Below are positions 25,500 to 40,800 of a stretch of 64,000 nt of DNA, piece after piece. The notes under the pieces are model-generated. The model did not search any database. It was given only the letters and a program-made list of their open reading frames with translations, and had not been told where the DNA came from. Numbering within the stretch: position 1 is the first letter of the stretch; each line of letters starts with the position of its first letter. The stretch spans positions 310,001 through 374,000 of the forward strand of contig NW_001799277.1 of NCBI RefSeq assembly GCF_000165425.1. Reading direction: 5' to 3'. The stretch comes from Paramecium tetraurelia. Taxonomy: Eukaryota; Ciliophora; Oligohymenophorea; Peniculida; Parameciidae. The position numbers and the translations under genes were made by a program.

Positions 25500-28400
25500 T
25501 CATTTTGCATGTTTATTACACCATGGACAGGTGGGATATGCTTGTAAATATGTATTCCATGCATCTTTAAGTGCTCCTTTTCCACAAGATTAACAATTGA
25601 CTGTTTAATTCTTAAGAAGAGGCATACCGGTAATAATGCAGGGCTCCCATGTTTACTTGCATTTGAAGCATCTAAAAAATAATAGATATTTATGATTACC
25701 GTAATGAAGCATCATAGATTTAATATCCACAATCACATTATCTTGTTGGTAATACTGGTTCTTAATTTTAATTTACAGATAACTAGAGTAACCAGTCCCT
25801 TATTTCTTCTTTCTCTTTGTCATTTATCAAGTTCTTTTCTGGCATTGGTACATCATAAGGTGAGGGTAAATCACTATTTTAGAATTCAGCTCCATCTCCT
25901 AATCCATTATTGTTATCAGGATCTTCAATAACTTCATATATATCCAAATATCTATTCAATAGAACAAATGCTAATCCTAACTAATTGATCTTCTTCGCAA
26001 CTCTTCCAGCATCCAAATACAATTAATCGATTCTAACTAAGTCACAGTATCTCAACAATGAAATGCAAGTTTGAGCATGCAATTTGACAATTCCATCCTG
26101 AGCATATTAATTTCTCAGATTGAGTAAATGAGCAACAATGCCAAATTTTAAAAATTTCTTACCAGTTTCACTTTTAATTTCATGAGCAGCTTCCAATCCT
26201 TAGATAAATCCATACAAAGCTTATCTAAGTAACTTCAACTCTTTAGGATCACATTCAACAAAGATTTCAATTGCTAAATTCTCATAGATTGGATAATTTT
26301 ATTAAATTATTGGCATACCATAAGTAGCCAATGATTGGATAGTTTCACTGAATCTTCCTTATTACATAGTGATTTTAACATATCTCATCAGATATTTGTT
26401 TAAGTATTCAACTCCATGTTTATCTGCTAATTGTAAGCATTGTCCCCAATCATTCTTTTAAGCTAGCATTTCCATGGCTGCTGCAACATCTCCAGTTTCA
26501 ATCATTACATTAGCTTATCCTGTTGATGCTCCATATTTACGTTATTCTTTGGTGATATAATCCATCAACTTAGTATTTAATTCTTTATTATTAATCAGTT
26601 GTGCAACTTACTTTGCTTTTTCAAATTCTCTACCTTAAACATAAGTAGTAACTGCTTCTTAATATTATCCAACTTATTCATATAGATATGCTGCTGTCTC
26701 TAATTTCTTAATTTCAATTAATCTCTTGCAAACTATCTATACAATTCTTGGATATTTATCTTTATCATAATTGGCAGCTATTTGAATAGCTCTCTCCCAT
26801 GCTCTTGTCATCACATCTTCACTTTAAGTATTTTAAGGGGTGACTTCTAAATAGATCTCTATAGCCTTTAAGTAATCTCTTTGTTCTTCCCAAGTCTAAG
26901 CACTTTAATATAAATCCTCTCCTGTCATGTTATAAGTATTGGCTACATTGCCATATTTGTTATTTAATTCTGCAACCATATGTGGAGCATGACTCTTAGC
27001 AATTTTCAAAGCCAAAGGATAATTACCTTGATTCAACATACATTTTAATTGCTAATTCAGGTCTTTTACCTTAAATAAATGCTTGTTCTGCTTTTTGAAG
27101 GTCTTTCTTCTCGATGTAGAACTTGGCTTAACTAATTAAGATTTATGTAACTGATTATGGTTCATATTGTCTAGCTACTTATAAAGCACTGGTATAATCT
27201 CCAAGATGTTCGTACATGTTGATGGCTTCTGATGCCTTGCCTGCCTTAATGAAGTTTTCTTCAGCTTCTTTGTATCTTCTTTCATCTTCCAAATGACAAG
27301 CATATTTGAAATGAACATCTTATAATTTATGTTTAGCATGTAAATTAGCCAATTTGAATGCTTCTTCAAATTCGTGTCTGTCTGATTAATATTCAATCAA
27401 AGCATCAACTAGATTCAATCTTTAAAGCATCTTCAATCCAGCATCTGGACCTAGAGATTCTGCCCATAATTTAGCCTATTAACATGTCTCTTTCTCAGAT
27501 CCATACATTTTACAACATCTTATTGCTTCTTCCCATTGATTATGAGTCTTGTACATCTACATAGCTAAATGCCATGAGCCAGCTTCAATTGTAGTGTTGT
27601 TCAGCTCTTTTAAGTAATTGTTTTCTCTTTCTAATTTCTTTGCAATTCCCAAATGAATATCCTTTAATTTTTAAGGAGTGAATTTACTGGCAATTCTTAT
27701 CACACTTTCATACTGAGAGAGATTTTGATACATTAAAATAGCAGTATCATACTCTTAAACTGTTAAATATAGTTTTTCAGCCTCTTTGTATTTACCAGCT
27801 TATTCAAACTTTTTACCTTGGTTCAAATATAACTATACAATTTCTTCAGGTAAGTATTCTCTAGCTATTGAAAGAGCTTTATCCCATTTGCTAGCCTTTA
27901 CATACATCTCAAAGGCCTCAATAGGAGAATTAGCCTTAATATAGTATTTTTCAGCAAAATCATATTATCTAACATCCTCGTAATGTTTAGCCACTTGTCT
28001 GTAATAGGGTCTTGATACCTCAGCTGATTAATTTTATAATAATTAAATGGCTTTAGTCCAAGACCTACTGTAGACTGCTGCTTCAATAGCCTTCTAAAAT
28101 TTGCCTGCCTCAACATAATGATTAATGGCACTTTCTGTTTCTTTGTTTTCAACTAGATAATTAGCCCAACTTTCCTCTAATTATTTGACCAATTTAGGAT
28201 CTTTTCTTTTAGCCAATTCGACTGCCTTTTTGAATACGTTACCTTTAATGTAACAATTCAAGGCTTATTGATCGTCTTCCATCTATTCATAGAATTCACC
28301 ACCTTTCTCATACATACCACTTTAGGCTAAAGATGAGGCAATCTTTTCTAATAAGTCTTATGGAAAGGACATATTGCAATTAAATACAATATTGGCAGCT

Positions 28401-30783
28401 TTAGCTGGTAATCCACCTTACAAATAAAGATTAATAGCATTAATAAAATCGCCTTCATTTTCCTTTAATTCAGCAGCCTTGGATTCTTATCCAGTTTCAA
28501 TTAACCATTGATAATAATTCTCTTTGAGAACTTTAACTTATTCATGACCTCTCTTTTCAGCAATTTTAATAGCTTCATCCCATTTATGTAAGTCTTAATA
28601 CATTCCCATAGCCTCATTTACTTCATTGTGATTAAGTAACAATTCTTCAGCCTTAGTAAATTATTTATCTAAGATAGCCAATTTAGACTAGACTTTGTAA
28701 TATGATATTCCATCCTTCTTACCAGTCTCTTCATAATATTTAGAAATGAGTCTATTGATGCCTCTCAAATAGGATGCTCTAGCAACATCTCCCAAAGCAG
28801 CATAACAGTGTTCAGATACTGATAAATTTTACTCTTCCAAAGATAATTATGCTAACACTTTCCAATTGGCTTCAGTATCAGAAGTCAATTCTAATTTATC
28901 TAATATTGAAGCTGCCTTTTCAAGATCTCTTCCTTCAATTGCAAATCCAAATTCAATTAAGGCTTAATCCAATTTATAAGCAACTTTATTTTAGCCTTCA
29001 CTCACAATAACAGAAGTAGAACCAGCTTAAGTAGGTGTACTAGGAATTCTTTCAATTTCTTCAACATCACCTTTAATTGTATAAAGTGTAACTTTGTCAG
29101 GATTTTCAATTGAATACCAAACACACAAATTATTTCTATTTTAAGCAACAATAACTTCACTTTCAGGAACCCATTAAGCATAATTGCAAAATGATAGAAG
29201 AGTGTGTTTAAATGCATTTTTAATTGAATATAAATACAATTATCTTCTCTTATCTCTAAATATTAACCTGTTGGCATGAGAATTCAATTCTAAGAAATCA
29301 ATCTTAGTATCATGTGCAATTGTAGCAATAATACTCTTAGTGGTTAAATCTTATATCTATAATGTTTGTAGATCCAATAAAAAGGCAATCACTTTAGTCT
29401 TGTTCTACCCAGTATAACTAACCTTAGCACTGATAAGTGAATTCTTCATATGTTCAGTTCTGCAAGTACCCAAAATACGATCACTTCCATATTCAATCAA
29501 AGTCAACTCTCCTGCATTGAATACCATACAAATATTTTCATTTGTGAAATCAAACTTTTCATTTCCACTTCCTCTCCAACTGACTTCTGATGTCTTTCCT
29601 GTAGCCAAATCACCTACAATTAAAGTCTCATGTGTTTTAGCAACTACAAATCTCTCTTTTTTTATATCAATCTTTGATATTTCAGCCTATGATGATCTAA
29701 TGACTGCTTATTAATTAGTCGATAACACTTAAATGACAATTTAAGATGGACCAATATAATTCAAATCGTATTTTCCCTTAAATCTAATCTTTTTCATAGA
29801 AATATCCCATGCATCAACTGATCCACATAGCGATCCAGTAATCAATTTTGATGAGTCATTCTTCCAACACAATGCTGTGATTGTGTAATAATTCTCAATA
29901 TGTTTTACTCCTATTTCTTCCCATTGAGATCTCTTTTGATTGTATGTGTAAAGATAAAATCTATTAAAATTACCCAATACTATGATATCCCCATTAGGAC
30001 TGCAAGCACCGACTGAGAAATCTTTACATCTTTCATCCTAAGTGTAATCAAATCTCTGAACTAGATTTCCATAATTATCATAGAATGACACTTTTTGATC
30101 ATTACCAGCTGCTGCAACATGTTATCCATAAGCCAAAGCATAAGGTATTGAATGATGTACTACTAACTTTTATGATTGTTGAGTGTCTAAGTTGTAACTG
30201 TATACTGATCCATCAAGATGGCCTGATACAACCACATCTCCATCCCTATTTGTTGCCATACTTACTACATAGGATTCTGTTGTGAATGCTATTTGAGACT
30301 AATAACATTAGGAACTTGATTACTTTATTATTTTTCAAAAATCCAATCTTCACCTTTCCTTCTGCTAATCCAAATATGATATCATTTTCTCTTTATGCTG
30401 GCCATATCAATGTTGTAATTGAGGAAGAGGCTGGGAATTTATTGCAGATTGTCTTTTTCTCTTTAAATTTTGCACCAATCTTATATACATACACTATATT
30501 ATCGGATTGAGCAACAGCTATCTTAGTTGAATCTGGAGAAAATTCAATTGCTCTCACCACATAAGATTTCTATTGAGTCTTATCTGATGGCTTCGTTGGG
30601 AAATTGTCCTCCTTACCCAATTAATCATTAAATAATAATATTTTCTATTTTATTATCTTCAACTCTTACTCTATCAGCTGTGCAAACTCCCAGTTTTTAG
30701 CCATTGTAAGACCATGCTAATCCACTCACTTTTTGCATGCCATCTAATGCTGGCATAATATTACAGGAATACTTAAGTTGCAT
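25500..30783 (-). CDS. IFT172: Intraflagellar transport protein 172 (IFT-B)
   Basis: About 1,730 residues, matching IFT172 of other eukaryotes. It is a peripheral IFT-B subunit needed for building and turning round trains in cilia. The N-terminal half is WD40 beta-propeller sequence ([48 protein letters not shown]), and the second half is helical TPR-like repeats (such as [19 protein letters not shown] and [18 protein letters not shown]). A cysteine-rich C-terminus follows ([28 protein letters not shown]). The ATG at 30783 begins MQLKY, like the conserved MQLKH start. Introns placed: 30645-30669, 30299-30323 (25 nt each) and 25672-25699 (28 nt). The frame is constant at every point checked between 30,298 and 25,700, which argues that base calling here is good. 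Nearly all glutamines use TAA/TAG. Confidence 0.96.
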
Positions 30784-31118
30784 TAATTTATTTAAATATT
30801 AATGTCCCTTATATTAAATCAATCATCGATTTAAAAATATTCGATCTATCTTTTATTGCACTATTTCAAATTTATATATATAAATGATATATTATCCATA
30901 TGCATACAGTATTACTCTTTGAAAATTGACGTTGCTTGATTTTATCACAAATAAGTGAGATCGCTATATTCAAATTTTTAATTGTTTTTGCCTATTCTAT
31001 TTGTTTTCAAATTTAGAGAGGAATATTTCTTTTTATATGCTTGTAATTGATGTAATCAAATGGATATCAGAAGAAATTAATAACCAAATCAATCTGCTTA
31101 ATATAAAGTAATTATAAA
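30784..31118. other. Short intergenic stretch upstream of IFT172
   Basis: 335 bases of AT-rich DNA between two minus-strand genes; it should hold the IFT172 promoter. No motif stands out. Confidence 0.5.
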
Positions 31119-31626
31119 TCAGAGTCTTTTTGTAGGGGAGAGCGATATTCGTTAAGAAAAGTTCATTTACTATGGTGATATATAGGAAATGCTTGCTTCT
31201 CTTTTCGAACTCTATCTTAGGATTTGTGGGGGCCTTCCAGTTGAATTAACTCTAATTTGTGATGTTTAGAAGTTACCTTTTGAATGGACTCTTGTCGATT
31301 CCTAAGGACTTATCTGGAACATTAAAAAGAGGTTTTAGTTTTTTGAATTGATGACATTGATTTTATGGTACTAATTTAGTTTTATCAATAAAATTCAATT
31401 GTGAAAATGCTAATTATCATGTTATGATACACTTTTCTTCATTTTAATGATACGTCTATTGTGGAGATTGCTCATCTTCCTGAGTTTTAAAATGTGCTGT
31501 ACTATTGGATTCCGAGTTGTCTGCATGGTAGTTGTTTAAGTTTTGAGATAAAGATAACAATTTATCCTTAATTTTGAATATCTGTTCTCTTAATGATTAT
31601 TGCTCATTTGCATACAAATTAGACAT
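31119..31626 (-). CDS. Small hypothetical protein with coiled-coil start and Ser/Arg/Pro-rich tail
   Basis: A 153-residue protein with two introns (31410-31430, 21 nt; 31252-31276, 25 nt). Splicing both leaves a clean frame of 154 codons. The first 35 residues form a probable coiled coil (LREQIFKIKDKLLSLSQNL). The middle is acidic and Gln/Ser-rich. The last 60 are basic and Ser/Pro/Arg-rich, ending in SLSPTKRL, with SP and RxxS sites that could be phosphorylated. No domain recognised. Unspliced reading would give a longer, hydrophobic and less protein-like C-terminus, which supports the second intron. Confidence 0.6.
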
Positions 31627-32060
31627 TAACGAATAATTTTATTTTTAATATCAAATATATAAGAAATAGGATAAACTCGAAAATAGATAAGCCCGAGTTT
31701 TCAATACTTGAAAAATTTCAACAAGTCCTCTTTGCAGGATGGATACAATTTTTAATACGCTAATGAAAGTGGAATGAAATTAAAATATTATTTTAATATT
31801 GATGGAATTGCAATTCAAAAATTTACAATTTATTGGGTTTTAATTTGAAGGAGGTATTTTATGTTTGAATATAATGAGAATTAAATTATGATTACAATTA
31901 AAAATAATATAGAATGGCCTCATTTTTGTCAAATTTGCAAAAGTCTCTTTGCTTTCTCAAAATTGTAGATCTGACATTTTGCTTGAAATTACAAAGATTA
32001 TTGTGTAATTTATGAGGACCAACAAATGGATTAATATGAATATTTTTATAAATATATATT
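31627..32060. other. Intergenic stretch upstream of Piezo
   Basis: Divergent promoter region between the minus-strand small gene and Piezo. AT-rich; no gene or clear motif. Confidence 0.45.
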
Positions 32061-35000
32061 ATGTAAGGAAATGATAGGTAATCAGATGACTTGTAGAAAG
32101 ACGCAGAAATTAAAATGATTCAAGAAAGAGAACAGAATGAAGAGCTTCAACAATTAGAAGAGAAGAAGTCTCTCTTTTCCAACACAACCCAAAGATGGAT
32201 ATTATGGATATTAGATTTAGTAGGATTAATTATTTTTCTTGGGTATTGCTATCTCATTCAAAGTTATCTCTCAACAATCTATTTCTTGATATTCATGCTT
32301 ATTATTCAGACCTGGGAAACCAAGTTGTACAAAATAGGTATGTTTGAGAGGAGGGATTCTGATAAAAAGGTAATTACTCTGCATATTGAAGGTTTACAAA
32401 GACCCATTTGATTTTCTAGAGAATTACCCTAAAATACGGGAATAGTAAAGGCAGAGGAAAACAATTGCAGGCGATAATCAAAACTTAGAAGATGATGTCA
32501 CAGAAATATCTGGTATGGATGAAACCGAAATCAAATACAAGCCCTTATATTGGATTATATTCAAAGACTAAAACCATGCTATATGGATGTTTCTTTTGAT
32601 ATTTTCAGCATTGACTTTAGTAATGAAAGGGACTTTTATAGGAATAATTAAAAATGATCCTCAATAAGCAGCAAATATCATGACACAATATAATTACGAA
32701 GGTCTTGAGATCTATTTCGAAATGCTTAAAAATAACAAATTTAGTATTTCCACTAAAGATTATGTTAAAATATTTTTACCAAACTCTCTTATATTTATAT
32801 TTTGTTGTTTTGTGATGGCTTTGAGGAGAGTCAAGAAGAAGAAATATTTAGAATAATTTGGAGAACCCATCAATAGATAAATATTTTCATTCTATTTTAT
32901 AATTATTTGGCTCTTTTTAGCAATAATTCTAATTAGTAATTAATCAATCATAGGATACATTTACTTCATTCTGGAAATTATAGTTGGTTTTAGATTCTTT
33001 TAAAAAGAAGCTACGATAACGCAATTTGATAAAATGGTTTTGAAAGTTTTAAAATTTACACTAATAACCACTTTATTAATTGTTTATTTTGCTGGCACTC
33101 CAATAATTACCTAATTTGTGGGTCCAGATTCATTTTGGCCTTAATATTTTGGTTTAGATATTATGTATTGGATGAGAACCGATTATTAATGGAATGTAAG
33201 ATATTATTCTGAAATAGAGTTACGTATTCATGGTTGGAGGCTTGATATTATTTGCATTCTTATGCATAGTAACTGAGCAATTCACAAATGAGGATAGGAA
33301 AATTATATTTAAAGATGCAATACAGGAGTGTACTACCCATTATGAGATTTATCAATTTAAAAAATAAAAGTATAACACCACGATAATGGAGGAAAAAGAA
33401 GCTCCTAATTTTTAAGGATAATAGTAGGAAGAAGAGGAACAAGAAATTCAACTAAAATAATAACTAGCTGATGAGAATGAATTAAAATAAATGATGCCTG
33501 GGTAACCTGTTAGAATGTCTCATGTAGATGAAGGTGATGAAGAAGATAAAAATAAACTTCTATATAAATTAAATACAGCACTATTTTCGTTAGGAAATAA
33601 ATTCACTAAATTTATTGACCAACCTATTGTCACTCTTAGACTACTTCAATTGTTAATGATCACTATTGTTATTATGCAAAAGACTTACGAGTCATTGTTG
33701 TCAGTTATTTGGATCATGATTACAGGTATATTCTCATTGTTACAATCATAGGTTTCACATTACGATATAATATTAATTCCATTACCTCTTTGATTTTGGC
33801 CTTTCCCTCCGTATTGATCAATTTTATTGTATTCTATTACTAATGCATACCTAATATGAATCGATCTAAAAATCCTTTTTAGATATGTAATTCTGATGAT
33901 ACTGTATGTAAGAAAATTGGTTTTTTTCAGCTTGATCAAGAATACTAACAAGTTATTAATGTAATTATTTAAAATAGTGCTCTAGCTCCTTATAATGAAT
34001 ATTACTATTTATACAATATTTTTATTTCTTAGATAAGTTCATAAATATGATTAATACAAATCAGTATAGATGTCAGTTAAAAAATCCTAGTTGCAAATTT
34101 AAGATAAAAAAAAATAACTGAAAGTAATTTAAAGATTATTCATTTTAGGAGGTAAGCTGGTTAACCTTAACCTTCGCCATTTTATTAAAGGCCTCCTATG
34201 TTGTTGCTTTAATCATTGTCTACTGGATAGGATTCTTCGACGTCAACCTTATCCAAGGTGTTTTAGTGGTGTTTCTTATGATCTTTATTATTAACGATTC
34301 CACACTCTGTATTTACAAGTAGAAAAATGACAAGAATGAAATTAGAGAATACGTTGTTCCCTTCTCATTTAAATATTGGATTGTATTTTTAATCTACATT
34401 TGCATCATCACAACTTTGAGATATGTATACATTTTATTCTTTATGGGATAAACAAAAATTAACGAAGAAAAACAATGGATCATAAGTTTGATTGGAATAA
34501 ATAATCAAGATAATTATGACATTCTATTTTGGGTCTTATTTTATTTTGCAGCTCTTCAATACGATTCATATAGATCAAAGATATACCTTAAATATTCAAA
34601 TTAAATAGTTGATATCTTCTTAGCAAAGATCAGTAATAAGGATAAATAAACTAAAATAAGAACTACAATAGAAACTCTCTATTTGTTGTTTATGAAAACC
34701 ATCATTTGGATTACATTCACACTAAACATTTGCTTTATCATTTTTACACCATTTTCTTTTGTCAATCTGGGATTATTTGTATTTATAGGCGGACTCTTTT
34801 TCTATTATACATTTCAATTCATAAGAGACAAAGTTAACTACAATTCAATGTCCAGATTTTGGTACTTATATTTGTATGCACTTGTAATGGCATTTATAAT
34901 TAGATATATATTTTAATTCATTTGTTTGCCTGATTACAATTAAATTACAGCTTCTAGTCTAGAAGGCCTATATAACAATTTATAACTAAAATATCAATAA

Positions 35001-37753
35001 TATGGATTCTACTAATATAATTAGAGTAAGCTAAGAATTGAGTACTTGCCTGATATGATTGCCATATTTTTTGGAGCTATTTCTTTGAACACATATCAAT
35101 TTTTTAAGTAAGCATAAAAGAATAAGTTAAAATTGGCATCTATGACAAATCAAGTTCCAAATACAATAGAAAAGCCACTCTTATCTGCAGATTCATTATT
35201 GGAGCAGTCTGGTTCCAGTGATGTTGCGATTACTGATAAAATTGAGAAACAATAATAGAAAGATTTAGAGGACTTAGTAAAGATTATGAAAATCAATATC
35301 TTAGATGAATATAAATTCCTTCAAAAACCTATAATGTTCATAGCATAAATTAATACAGATTTACTGACTTTATATGTTGTATTTTCTGTGGTCTTTTTTG
35401 TATAATCAGTTGCATCCTTCATTATTTTGGTATTGTATTTGAGTTATTTTGTAACTGTTCATAATGCATTACTAGATAATGTGGAAGAAAAAAATTTGTT
35501 GGCAAGACTAAAATAAAGTATTTTTTCATATTAATTTTTTTAGAAATTGTAAGTTTGAAAAAAAAATATGTTGATTACAGTTCTAAATCCAACGATCAAA
35601 ATGACAATGAAGATGAAATAAATTTAGTGTAGGCTACTAATCTTATCACAATGACGAGAATGAAAATTCGTATTGAAAAAAAGGTTTCAATTTGGAAAAT
35701 CTCCTTTAGTTTTAGTTGTTTTTGTGTATTTTTGACCTATCTATCGTAATATTTATCTTTAGCCATTTAAACTGATAATGTAGACGCATAAAAAGGAATT
35801 TTAGATGCTTAATTAGGGTTATATATATTTGGTACCTTTGCTTAAGAACTTTCTGGCGCTTAAACATGTTTTTGTGGATAGTTTGATCCCAGTAGCAGTT
35901 GTTATGGATCTCTTAAGACTGGTTCATCCACTATTTTTGATGAGGTATTATTCTATTTAATTCTTGTATTTGCAAATGTTGTTGATGCTGGATGCACAAT
36001 GTTTCTTAAAGAACAACTAGAAAAAGAATAGGAAAATATCTAATCTTTTGAACATCAATTTTAAGAACAAAAATAAAAATCTGAATCAAAATAAGTCATT
36101 TCAAGATCAATGATTCATACTTTGAAAGGTATTCATAATCAGGCTGAAGGTGACAGTCCAATCAATTTCATATAAGAATAGTAAGAAATAGATGATTAAA
36201 ATGAATTAGAAGAATTTAAAAAAGAATATCCTTTTCTATCTATTAATGTTATTAATAAATACGATTAACCATAAGAATTAAGTTAGGATGACTTAAAGAA
36301 GATTTAAATAGCAGCCAAAGATATTAATTATTATAATAACAGATCTAGAATATTTAAATTGAACCTAACAACTGCAGGGTTTGTGACTTTGCAAAGAGTT
36401 TTCATACTAATCTTATTATTCAATACTTTATTAGCTAATAATATATTTTCTTTAGTATATTTGGGAGTAGCTACCTATTTATTTTTGTAAAGAACTGGGG
36501 CTTCAAATATTAAGATTTTAAATACATTCTCAGTAGCTGCTATTTGGATCCAATACATTATGATATACTTTTTAAATTATGAAATAGAGGATAATGATAA
36601 ATTGTTACCTGTCATGGCTTAGGGTTATAATAAAGATGTATTTAGTTTAATTAAGATGGCTAAAGTTTTCTAAAATTATCCATATTTCATTCCCTATCTT
36701 GGTTTTGATAATGGACCAATTATGGATTGCTCCAAGTTTGACAATGGTTCAACCTCTACAAACTCAACCGAAACTACATTTTTAGAAAGTCATTATTGTC
36801 TTACCAATAATAGTATTGAATGGATCTTTATCTTAAATACTCTTGTACTTTCGCTTATATATTTGTATTTCCTACTACTACAACACTTATCTAAATTGAT
36901 TTTAACTACAACTATTAAAATGGAGTTAGATCTGTAATTTACATAATCAATTTTATAAAAGCTTTACTCAAAGAGCAAATTTTCTGTCTCTTTAAATTAT
37001 TAAACTTGGAAAAATCGTGTATATTCAACCATGTCAGGCATTATATAATAAGTTATTAAAATTAACCATATTGTTTTTATTTCTATTATCATATTATTGG
37101 CTTAGTCAAACAGAATACTTTTAAACTTTTTTGAGTTTATCCTGGCAGTATTGTTTTTAGTTATTTTTGAATTTGTGCTAACATCTAACAGAGAATCAAA
37201 TTTAAGAAGGGAAAGCATTTATTTTAAAGTTCTATTCTACTTAGCTGTATTTACAATATCAATGTACACAATTTTGAGGTTGCCATGGATTTTGAATTGG
37301 TGTGCTTCTTAAGCAGAGGAAAACTTTAATCAGGATTCTGATTTTTAGAACGAATTTATTTGCTTAGAAATTTTTGAAATGCGACTCGGAGGAATGATCT
37401 TTATATTATTCTTCATTTCACTTCACTTTGATCTAATAAATTCTGAATAGTTTATTGAATCTTTAAATAAATTTATGATTTTTGAACAATAATAAGCAAA
37501 AATGATTTCAAGGGCACTTGCCTATCATAAGAATTTTAAGAAATACACTGCCATTATTTAAGTCTCAGTATAAAAAGCACTATTTAAAAAAACCTAAGAA
37601 AAGGCTTAAGATAAATTAAAAATGTGGCATGCAAAATTGCTAGATAAAACTAAAGATAAAGTCATAATGGCAGATGAAATACAATTAGAATATTAACAAT
37701 AATCAAATTAATAGTAATAATAATAATAATTAGAAAAACACTCAGAATAATAA

Positions 37754-37839
<86 letters not shown>

Positions 37840-40800
37840 GTAATAATAATAATAATAATAATAGTAATAATAATAATAATAGTAGTAATAATAACAACAA
37901 CAACAATAATAATAATAATAACAAAAATATTAATTTGCTAGTGAATTAGAAATACCGATAAGAAAGGAAATGGTTAGTTAATTTTAGGTTGAGTAGGAAG
38001 AAAGAAAAAGTGCAGAGATGCCAGAAGAAAAACTTTTAAAAGATACTAAATTTTAGGGTTTAACCAAATCATAAAAATCATGCATAGAAATAATTGCTTT
38101 CATTCAATCTTTCAATAATAAATTTAAATTTATGAGCTTACCAAATGTTATGGATTATTTACTATCCTAAAACATTATATTAAAAAGAAGAGTTTAATTC
38201 TCCTTGACTGATTTTCTACAAGAAAATTACCGATAATTTGAAGAGGAATTATTGTATATTGATTAATTTTATTCTCATTTACACAAAAAATTAAGAGCTG
38301 CTCCAAATTAAATATTGGATGTCACAACAATAACAGATGAGCTAATCTAGAAATTAGAAAAATCCTCATATAACAATTCTAAACTTGGTAGAAAAATGTA
38401 AAAAATTATCTCATCAATGAAATTGACCTCAAAATTATCAAAATAAGCAATGCTTCAGTCTAATTATTCTATATCTCCATAAAAACAATAATAAGGTTTT
38501 GATGAAGATATTAGTTATGAAAACTACATTAAATCAACTGATTTGTATTTTGTAAAGATAGTAGATGACAAATAATTAATTTTTGTCGAAAATACCAAAT
38601 ATTCATCAGCTCTTACAAAACTATCTTTAAGCATTCTTATTTTTAGAATCATTACTGAAATATTTAGCTTAATAATTACATATTGGATGCCATTCTGCTT
38701 TTTGCTTATAATTTTTTACTATTTAGTAGACAGTGGACTACTAGGTGGTGTGTTACCATTTATGTTATTTTTATGGATCTTGATTGATGAAAAAGTGTAA
38801 TCAAAATTATTCTGGATAATTGCATTCACAATATATTTCTTCATATCTATGTTGGTATTTGCTTATTCATTAAGTGGAGTAGTAGAAAAGCAATATCAAA
38901 AAAGCAATTACGGAAATAAAATGGCTTGGTACTATCCTCTTTATAATGGAAATCAAAGTATTTCATATGAAGTAATGCTAATGATTTTCATTATCTTTTA
39001 AGTTTATTTTGCAAAGCAATTTGGAGTATATTATAAGAGCTTATTAGATATTGAAAATATATTTTAAGGATATTTGAGGATGAAAATCAATAAATTTACA
39101 AAATTTATTAAGAAATCTATTATTGAGAAATAAAATCTGTCTAAATCGGACGATTAAGATAAATTAGTATTTGAAGAAGATTTATATGATCTACAAAATT
39201 AGCAAGAGGAGAATAACTAATTTTAATTGAAAGAAAGCATTGAAATAGAAAAAAGAATAATTGATGATCCAAAGATTTTGATATAAGATTCTTCGAATTT
39301 ATTTGAAAGAATATTTTCTTACAGATTTTCAAGACCTGGTGTTGACTTGTATCCAATTACAGCAAGTATCTAGATTTTAATATTAATTTACACTCTCATA
39401 TTTTTTACCAATATGGTTAATGAATCAATAAAAATCAACAACATTTTGAAAACTAATTAAATACCAACATCTTTAATATGGGCATTGTTAGTTGAATTCA
39501 TATTGATGTTTATAGAAAGATACATAACAATGAAAAGCAATGCAGATGTTATAGATAGTGACAATAAAAAACCATCCTTTTTTTAGAAATATAAACTCTA
39601 ATTTTTTTTGAAATTCCTCTTATAATTATGCACAGTAATTTTAATCTATTGGTTGATTTTCTTAAGATTAGGGAATCCCTGGGGAGAAAATCCAATTTAT
39701 GAACATGATTCTACTTCAGCAGCATCATATTCTAAATATAAATCAAATGGTTACATTGAATGTTTTTTCATCTTATACTCAGCATATTTTACTGTATCTG
39801 CACTTTAGTTGAGATATGGTTATAAAAAACTAAAACTTAGAAACACTTTATTGTAATCATATAATATGATATCCTACGCAATAGCTTAAACTTACTATTC
39901 AATTCCATTTTTATTTGAACTCAAAGTACTAATGGATTGGACATTCCTTAAAGTAAAAATGAATTAATTTATTATAGACCTCCTTAGATGTGTTTTAATG
40001 GTTCACTTTGGAAGACATTCATGGAATCATGTATTTTACAAAAAATAAATCTAAAGATTATTTAGAAAAACCATTAGGAAAAAGGATTTCTAAGTTTTAG
40101 AAATGCACTTGTGGTTGTTGTTTAGTTTTAGTTATTTTTGCTTGCATTTTTGGTCCTTTGATTCTGTTCTCAAGTTTAAATCCAGCTTCAGAACTGAATC
40201 CTGTTCGAGGAGGGGAATTCTCACTTTCATTGATTAACACTAAAACAGCCCTAAATGTTGTTTTATATTAAACTAATTAATTTTATGGATTAGAAAACAC
40301 CTTACAAAATCAATAAGAGATTGACACAACCTTAAATTAACATTGTACTAATTCAATAATTAATAATGCACCAAAATCAGGAGAATTATAATAATTTTAG
40401 CTATTAAATTTTTCAAATACTAATTGGGATATATCCTATCCATTATACTAATAATTACTAGAATAACTTAATGAAACAATAAATGGATCAGTAGCTCATG
40501 AATTTTTCTTTAATGTATCATTCATCTTTACGAGGGATTAATAAAAAATCATCCCAACCAAAAATTACTTTTAATATCCTGGAAGTGGAAATGAATATTT
40601 AAAAGATCTTCCGGGGTAGAATGAAACCTCTTTACCAAAATCAATTTTATCAGATATTTCTTCATTATTGCAATGTAAGAATAGTCCAGAATCAAAAAAT
40701 CCACTTTAAATTCCTTTAGAGAACCTCTATATTGAGACTGTGCAATTATACTCCGCTGATGGAACTTCGTTCAAATCTAAACCTATTTATCTCGATGGAG

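Noticed and set aside
31148..31410. Plus-strand coding region (frame with YYGDIQEML) downstream of IFT172
   Set aside because: The minus strand has an ATG, two introns of proper size and a clean stop; the plus frames are its antisense.
37742..37924. Polyleucine protein on the minus strand
   Set aside because: Exact antisense of the (TAA)n tract that encodes polyglutamine in the Piezo frame.
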